Assembly: GCA_019828545.1 (NCBI GenBank)
Contig: JACVRA010000270.1
Location: forward strand, 28,748 to 39,892
Direction of reading: 5' to 3'
Length of the DNA: 11,145 nt
DNA from: Paracamarosporium sp. OC-R06-R3
Lineage: Eukaryota > Ascomycota > Dothideomycetes > Pleosporales > Didymosphaeriaceae
Made by a program: the position numbers and the translations under genes. Of the stretch, positions 7,161 through 11,145 are shown one piece after another; position 1 is the first letter of the stretch; the number at the start of each line of letters is the position of its first letter. The notes under the pieces are model-generated. The model was not told the DNA's origin, ran no database searches, and was given only the letters and a program-made list of their open reading frames with translations.

Positions 7161-8154
7161 ATAACCCTTCTAAAGATATTTTAGTATATATTTTTTAATA
7201 ACCTTAAGTTCTTCTAGACTAGATTTATATAGTAGGCTATAGTTATTTAAAAGAGGTTTAATAAGTATAATTCTATAATTATAAAGGTAGTATTCTAGTA
7301 GCTAATTAGCTACTATTTTACTAAATATATTTTAGTAAGAACTATATACTAGGGGTAATTTTTCTTATATAAGTTAAGTATTATTAAAATTGTTCTCTAC
7401 ATTTTAAAAGTACTTTAATAGTTATTTAATTTTATATAAGGAGGTAATAAAGAATTTATTTAAAAGTTATTTTATATTAAAGTAAAATACATTTACTAAA
7501 ATAAGGGCAATAGAAGGCATTAACTAAGGAACGGAATAAAGTAGAAGGGATATTAAAATTAAAGCAAAGTTTAAAGATACTAGGCTTTACTAGAGAAGGA
7601 GGGGTTAAGAGAGATAAAGTAGACTATAGATATAGTAAACTATTAGGCTTTACCTTCTTTAATACTTATCTTAATCCTATAGAGTATTCTAACGTTAAAC
7701 GTCTTATTCTACCTTATAGTCTTATATTAGCTACTCTAGTTATATTAGAATAGTCTTAAATAGATTATAGTTTTTTAGGTACTTAACTAGCTAGATAAGT
7801 TAATTTCTATTTATATTTAAACGGATCTAGAATCTTTTTATCTACTTTAGTCTTATAATATAGTCCTAGAAACTAAGGTCTATAATAATAAAGAGGTAGT
7901 TTTAAATTATCCTTTTATTAATTTTTAAGTATAAGTAAATATAGGAGTTTATAGGCATTTAAATTCTATTAGAGAATCCCTTAACTATAATCTAGTATAG
8001 TAATCTCTATATAGGAGCGTAGAGTAAGTTTAAAAGAAAAAAGATAACTTTAGAATTAAAAAATAAGAAGCCTTAGGCTTTTATATTAATAAGAAAATTA
8101 AGTTTAATCCTATATCCTTTTAAAGATAAGATAAGGGGGATTTAGAAATAGGCT

Positions 8155-9403
8155 CCTTTAAGTAATTTTAATAAATCTATAGAGGCTAAATTATACTTAC
8201 TTATACTTAAGGTAAAGGATCTTTTTAGGCATCTTTATTTCTTAGGGATAAATTCTTATTAGCGTCTATAAACTTTTAATTAAAGTCCTATTCTAGTCTA
8301 ACTTCTTATATATAGGGGTTAAAATATTCTTATATAAAGTATCTTAACTTTCTATAGTTATAATAAGTATCTATAATAGATTTTAAAGCCAGAGGCTAAG
8401 TTAATTATTAAGTTTTATTATAGGGCTAGTAAAAAGTTAATTCCTTAATAGGTATATAAAAAGTTTAATAAGGGTAGCTAGGTTTTACCTTTTTAAAGGA
8501 TTTCTAGGAAGATGCTAAGTAAGTTAAAATAGCTTTAGATTTAATACTAATCCTTTATAGAAGACTCCTTCTCTTTATATTAAAAGTAGTAAGGTAGTTT
8601 ACTATTTATTTAAATAAGTTATTCTAAAGGTACTTAAATCTAATATTTAAAGCTTTTAAAGAGGGGGTAATCTTATCCTATATAAAAAGGGGCTATTCTT
8701 TTTTATAAACTTTTCCTTATATAGTTATACTTATAAATTAAGCCTTAAAAGTAGGGAAAGTCTCTTTAGAGGTTATTTCTAAGCGTTAAAACGTAGTCTA
8801 ATACTTAGCCTCTTTATTACTTAAAATAAAAAAGGATAATAGTAGGGCTATTATCTCTTTAATATCTTAAAACTATAATAGTTTTAAGGTGGCTAGGTAT
8901 TAAAGTTTTAAATATTCTTATATAGTATTAGTAGTATATTCTTATACTAATACTATATATACTTATTTACTTAGATAGTAGTTAACGTTAATATTAAAAT
9001 AATCCTTAATAAATATTTATTATTATTAAAACGTTAGTTCTTTACTATTTATTAAGAATTTAATTTTAAGAGTTTATTTTAATAGTTTCTTAATAAACGT
9101 CTCTAGTATTTCTAATAGGTACCTAATACTAAGGTTGCTAATAGGTAGTCTAGAGATAGTTAAGGATAATTTAATTATAGATAGTAGTTAATTTAGAAGG
9201 TATAAGTTCCTTACTAGCTACTTTAATTATTCTTAAAGGGATCTAATTTAAGCCTATAAGGCTTTTATTAATTCTAGTGTCTAAGCTATATCTATTTTAG
9301 CTTATATTAGTTATAATAATATAGCTTCTTTATTTATATTATCTCCTTTTAATTCTACTAAATTATTGCCTAGAGATTTAATAGGGGGGTTGGCCTAACT
9401 TTA
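8155..9403 (-). pseudogene. gag: gag of copy B, RIP-inactivated
   Basis: This is the exact counterpart of gag in copy A at the same distances, on the - strand. The zinc knuckle is at 8365-8324 with C-x2-C-x4-H-x4-C spacing and Tyr at all four ligand positions. Upstream are the same helical N-terminus (about 9365-9200) and capsid-like centre (about 8835-8415). The gag frame differs from the pol frame, and the distance from the codon pair before the knuckle to the protease motif is 284 bases, the same as in copy A. Stops are TAG/TAA with the usual RIP origin. Start codon and exact limits are not determinable. Confidence 0.8.
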
Positions 9404-9706
9404 ATTATAAGTTAACTATTAAGTAGTTCTTAAAAATAGTTATATAAACATTAACGTTTAATTTTAAGTTTATAGGTTATTAGTAATTACTATTTTCTAC
9501 CCTAGTATAATCTTATATATCTTTTTTAAAGGTAAATTAATTTATATAATAATTAGTAGTTTTAAACCTAAAGACTTTAGTTAATAAAAGGTCTTTAGTA
9601 TTCTATTTATAAAGTATTTATAAGTATACTACTAGTAGGCTTATTTTAATCTTATGGCAATATTATTATATAATTATTACTAGTAGTAGTAAGCTTTTTA
9701 GTATAA
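9404..9706 (-). other. Untranslated leader of copy B
   Basis: These 303 bases separate the 5' LTR from gag. They align without gaps to 89-391 of copy A. In the first 100 bases, where copy A is almost unmutated, the two differ only by transitions, most of them C-to-T or G-to-A in B. I see no open frame or recognisable primer-binding site left in B. Confidence 0.75.
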
Positions 9707-10154
9707 TATATTAATATAGGTTACTTAAAAGGTCTATATTAGGTATACTCTAGGTAGAGGTATATAGGAGTATATAATAAGAGGTAAACCAAGGATTAAT
9801 TAAGTACCTATAGGCCTAATATAAAAGGATATTAAAAAGCTATTAAATCTACTAAGAGCTTCTTATCCTATATATACTCTCTACCTACTAGCTATTATCG
9901 TTAAAGTAGCCTTAAAGGATTATAAAAAGGATTAATTAGTTAACTCTATTAAGAATTATTTAATTTTAATTTAGCTAAAATCTTAATACTATAAGATCCT
10001 AACCTAATTAGTATTAGAGGTATAATAGTATTATATTTTAATCCTTTTAATAGAAGTCTAATTTAAATTAGAGTTAGTATAGTACTCCTTATAGCCCTTA
10101 TTTTTAATATATTTAAAATTTATATAGCTTAAATATTCCGTGTACCTTATTATA
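9707..10154 (-). repeat. 5' LTR of copy B (right in the window)
   Basis: This 448-bp LTR is identical in length to the one at 2608-3055 and carries the promoter and start of the element's transcript in this orientation. It retains a little more C and G than its partner (for example CCGTG at 10138-10142 against TTATA). TATA-like stretches are everywhere after RIP, so no promoter element can be singled out. Confidence 0.93.
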
Positions 10155-10159
10155 AATAT
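10155..10159. repeat. Right target-site duplication of copy B (AATAT)
   Basis: These five bases follow the right LTR and match AATAC at 2603-2607 except for a final C-to-T change. Here the base was followed by A (CpA), so RIP could alter it; at the left copy it is followed by the T of the LTR and was spared. The corresponding uninterrupted site in copy B is 7192-7188 on the - strand. Confidence 0.88.
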
Positions 10160-10970
10160 ATACTAAAATATCTCTAGAAGAGTTATATTAAATATAGTTA
10201 AAGTCCTTTTATATTCTTTATCCTCTATATAAAGAAAGCTAATAAAAACTTTTATATTTACATAGATTACTATAAGCTAAATTAGTTAACCTAAAAAGAC
10301 GCCTATCTAATACCTTATATTAATAAACTCTTAGTTTACCTCTTTAAGACTAAGTTATTTATTAAGCTAGACATCTAAGTAGCGTTTAATAAAATTAAGA
10401 TAAGACTAAACTTTAAAGAGTATACTACCTTTTAAATATATTATAAAATTTATAAGTATAAAGTTTTCCTCTTTAGTTTATATAATAGCCCTACTATCTA
10501 CTAAAGATATATAAATAATATTCTTATTAACTATTTAAATAATTTTTATATTATTTACCTTAATAACATTCTAATCTATTCTAACTCCTATGTTAAATAT
10601 AAAGAGTATATAAAGAAGGTTTTAAATTATCTTTAAAAAGCTAGCCTTTAGGTAGATATTAAGAAAAGTAAATTCTATATTATTTAAATTAAATATCTTA
10701 AGTATATCCTTACTAATACTAGCCTAGAAGTTAACTTTAATAAGGTAGAGACTTTAAAAAACTAAAAAAAATCTATTACTATTATTAGTATAAAGTCCTT
10801 TTTAAAGTTTACTAAATTCTATTACTAATTTATAAAAGATTTCTTTAGGATTATTTAACTACTAAGTATTCTCTAGAGCCCTTAAGTCCCCTTTATATAA
10901 AATTTAGAGTATAATATAGTATTTTAAAATATTAAATAGGTATTACTTACTATTTCTACTCTATACTACT
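10160..10970 (+). pseudogene. pol: pol of copy A, continuation (reverse transcriptase), RIP-inactivated and 3' truncated
   Basis: This part resumes the frame broken at 2607 and is colinear with the reverse complement of 6377-7187 (position x corresponds to 17347 minus x). RT motifs are read in one frame: F-Y-I-Y-I-D-Y-Y-K-L-N at 10250-10282 (was V-D-Y-x-K-L-N), K-L-D-I with intact Asp at 10370-10372, and Y-L-N-N at 10556-10567, where both Asp of YLDD have become Asn. The connection motifs S-K-F-Y and K-Y-L-x-Y-I-L follow. The match to copy B ends sharply after CTATACTACT at 10970, just before RNase H. No integrase or chromodomain of copy A is present within the window. Confidence 0.9.
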
Positions 10971-11145
10971 TATTAAAGCCCTAAGGTTAGCTAGATACAA
11001 AGGGGCAAGTAGAGTTGATTCTTAGGTAGTAAATACTTAGTATAAGATAGAAATAATATTATATCACGAAGCAATACAATAGAAGTTATTAGAAAAATCT
11101 AAATAATAAATTACTAATAGGTTGTTACTATATAAAATAGGTTAA
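10971..11145. other. Unrecognised, less mutated sequence replacing the RNase H part of copy A
   Basis: After 10970 the alignment with copy B (expected at 6376-6202) is lost at once. CA, TG and ACG reappear (for example GGGGCAAG near 11003 and ATCACGAAGCAATACAA near 11062), so RIP damage is weaker. One + strand frame here meets only TAG and TAA stops, but there is no recognisable motif. It may be a further inserted element, the edge of a deletion, or non-element flanking DNA. Confidence 0.5.

Larger units (their letters stand above)
4356..8153 (-). pseudogene. pol: pol polyprotein of copy B (PR-RT-RNase H-IN-chromodomain), RIP-inactivated
   Basis: Pol copies the element RNA into DNA and inserts it in the chromosome. 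One - strand frame spans about 1266 codons, normal for a chromovirus pol, with all landmarks in the same phase: protease N-I-K-A at 8087-8076 (was D-T-G-A), RT Y-L-N-N at 6791-6780 (was YLDD), RNase H N-A-L-D from 6344, integrase core 5432-5142, chromodomain about 4550-4380, and a Pro-rich end R-P-P-T-A-L-K before TAG TAG at 4358-4353. Gag lies upstream in another frame. Many TAG/TAA replace Gln and Trp codons, and catalytic Asp and Glu codons read Asn and Lys. The true stop codon is uncertain because the terminal TAGs may be former CAGs, and the N-terminus is approximate. Confidence 0.92.
2608..10154 (-). mobile_element. Full-length chromovirus (Ty3/Gypsy) copy B, nested in copy A in reverse orientation
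   Basis: The element is 7547 bp with two LTRs of 448 bp each, 5-bp target duplications, and a polypurine tract abutting the 3' LTR at 3056-3065. Its order on the - strand is 5' LTR (10154-9707), leader (9706-9404), gag (about 9403-8155), pol (about 8153-4356), an extra 3' region with an antisense open frame (4355-3066), polypurine tract and 3' LTR (3055-2608). Pol order PR-RT-RNase H-IN-chromodomain defines it as a chromovirus. The whole element except an island near 3885-4240 is RIP-mutated, so it cannot encode working proteins. It belongs to the same family as the element it landed in. Confidence 0.95.

Noticed and set aside
1..11145. AT richness suggesting a mitochondrial, Plasmodium-like or centromeric origin
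   Set aside because: The composition is explained by loss of CA and TG in retrotransposon copies, while C and G persist in other contexts and the window edges and the island have normal composition. There is no tandem satellite and no mitochondrial gene.
1..11145. CRISPR array, tRNA or rRNA genes
   Set aside because: I see no short regularly spaced repeats and no cloverleaf or rRNA-like segments; the many short similarities are low-complexity TA-rich strings.
10971..11145. Continuation of RNase H of copy A in a different frame
   Set aside because: Comparison with the matching part of copy B (6376-6202) gives no alignment in any frame, and the D-A-S-D and Y-D-K-E-L landmarks are missing.

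Overview
The window looks like a transposon-packed, AT-rich block from a filamentous ascomycete fungus (Pezizomycotina) scarred by repeat-induced point mutation (RIP). CA and TG dinucleotides are almost absent over about 10.5 kb, TA is enriched, the differences I could follow between repeat copies are C/T or G/A transitions, and stop codons fill every former reading frame. I see no host gene, tRNA, rRNA or CRISPR array. Species cannot be told from the sequence.

The layout is one LTR retrotransposon nested inside a relative of the same family, in opposite orientation. Outer copy A lies on the + strand: the last 88 bases of its 5' LTR (1-88), leader, gag and the start of pol (89-2607), then the rest of reverse transcriptase (10160-10970). 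Inner copy B is full length and on the - strand (2608-10154, 7547 bp). It has two 448-bp LTRs (2608-3055 and 9707-10154) and 5-bp target duplications AATAC/AATAT, and it broke A just ahead of its reverse transcriptase motifs. B carries gag with a CCHC knuckle, then pol in another frame with protease, reverse transcriptase, RNase H, DD35E integrase and a C-terminal chromodomain. The family is therefore a chromovirus (Ty3/Gypsy, Metaviridae). A and B match base for base in spacing over about 3.3 kb.

Between the end of pol and the polypurine tract of B (3066-4355) lie about 1.3 kb that a standard chromovirus would not need. Inside is a sharply different, GC-richer island (about 3885-4240) with normal CA/TG content. 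It holds an 83-codon open frame on the + strand, antisense to the element. Upstream the same frame continues through RIP-damaged sequence, and its nearest eight stops are all TAG. This looks like an extra antisense gene carried by the element: a predicted helical segment followed by a Lys/Gly-rich tail. It is the least explained part of the window.

The two ends of the window (1 to about 185, and 10971-11145) are less mutated, so both edges of the RIP tract are visible. At 10970 copy A stops matching B abruptly and runs into sequence I do not recognise. No protein of the retrotransposon can be functional here: the reverse transcriptase YLDD motif, all three integrase catalytic residues, the protease Asp and the gag zinc ligands have been changed.
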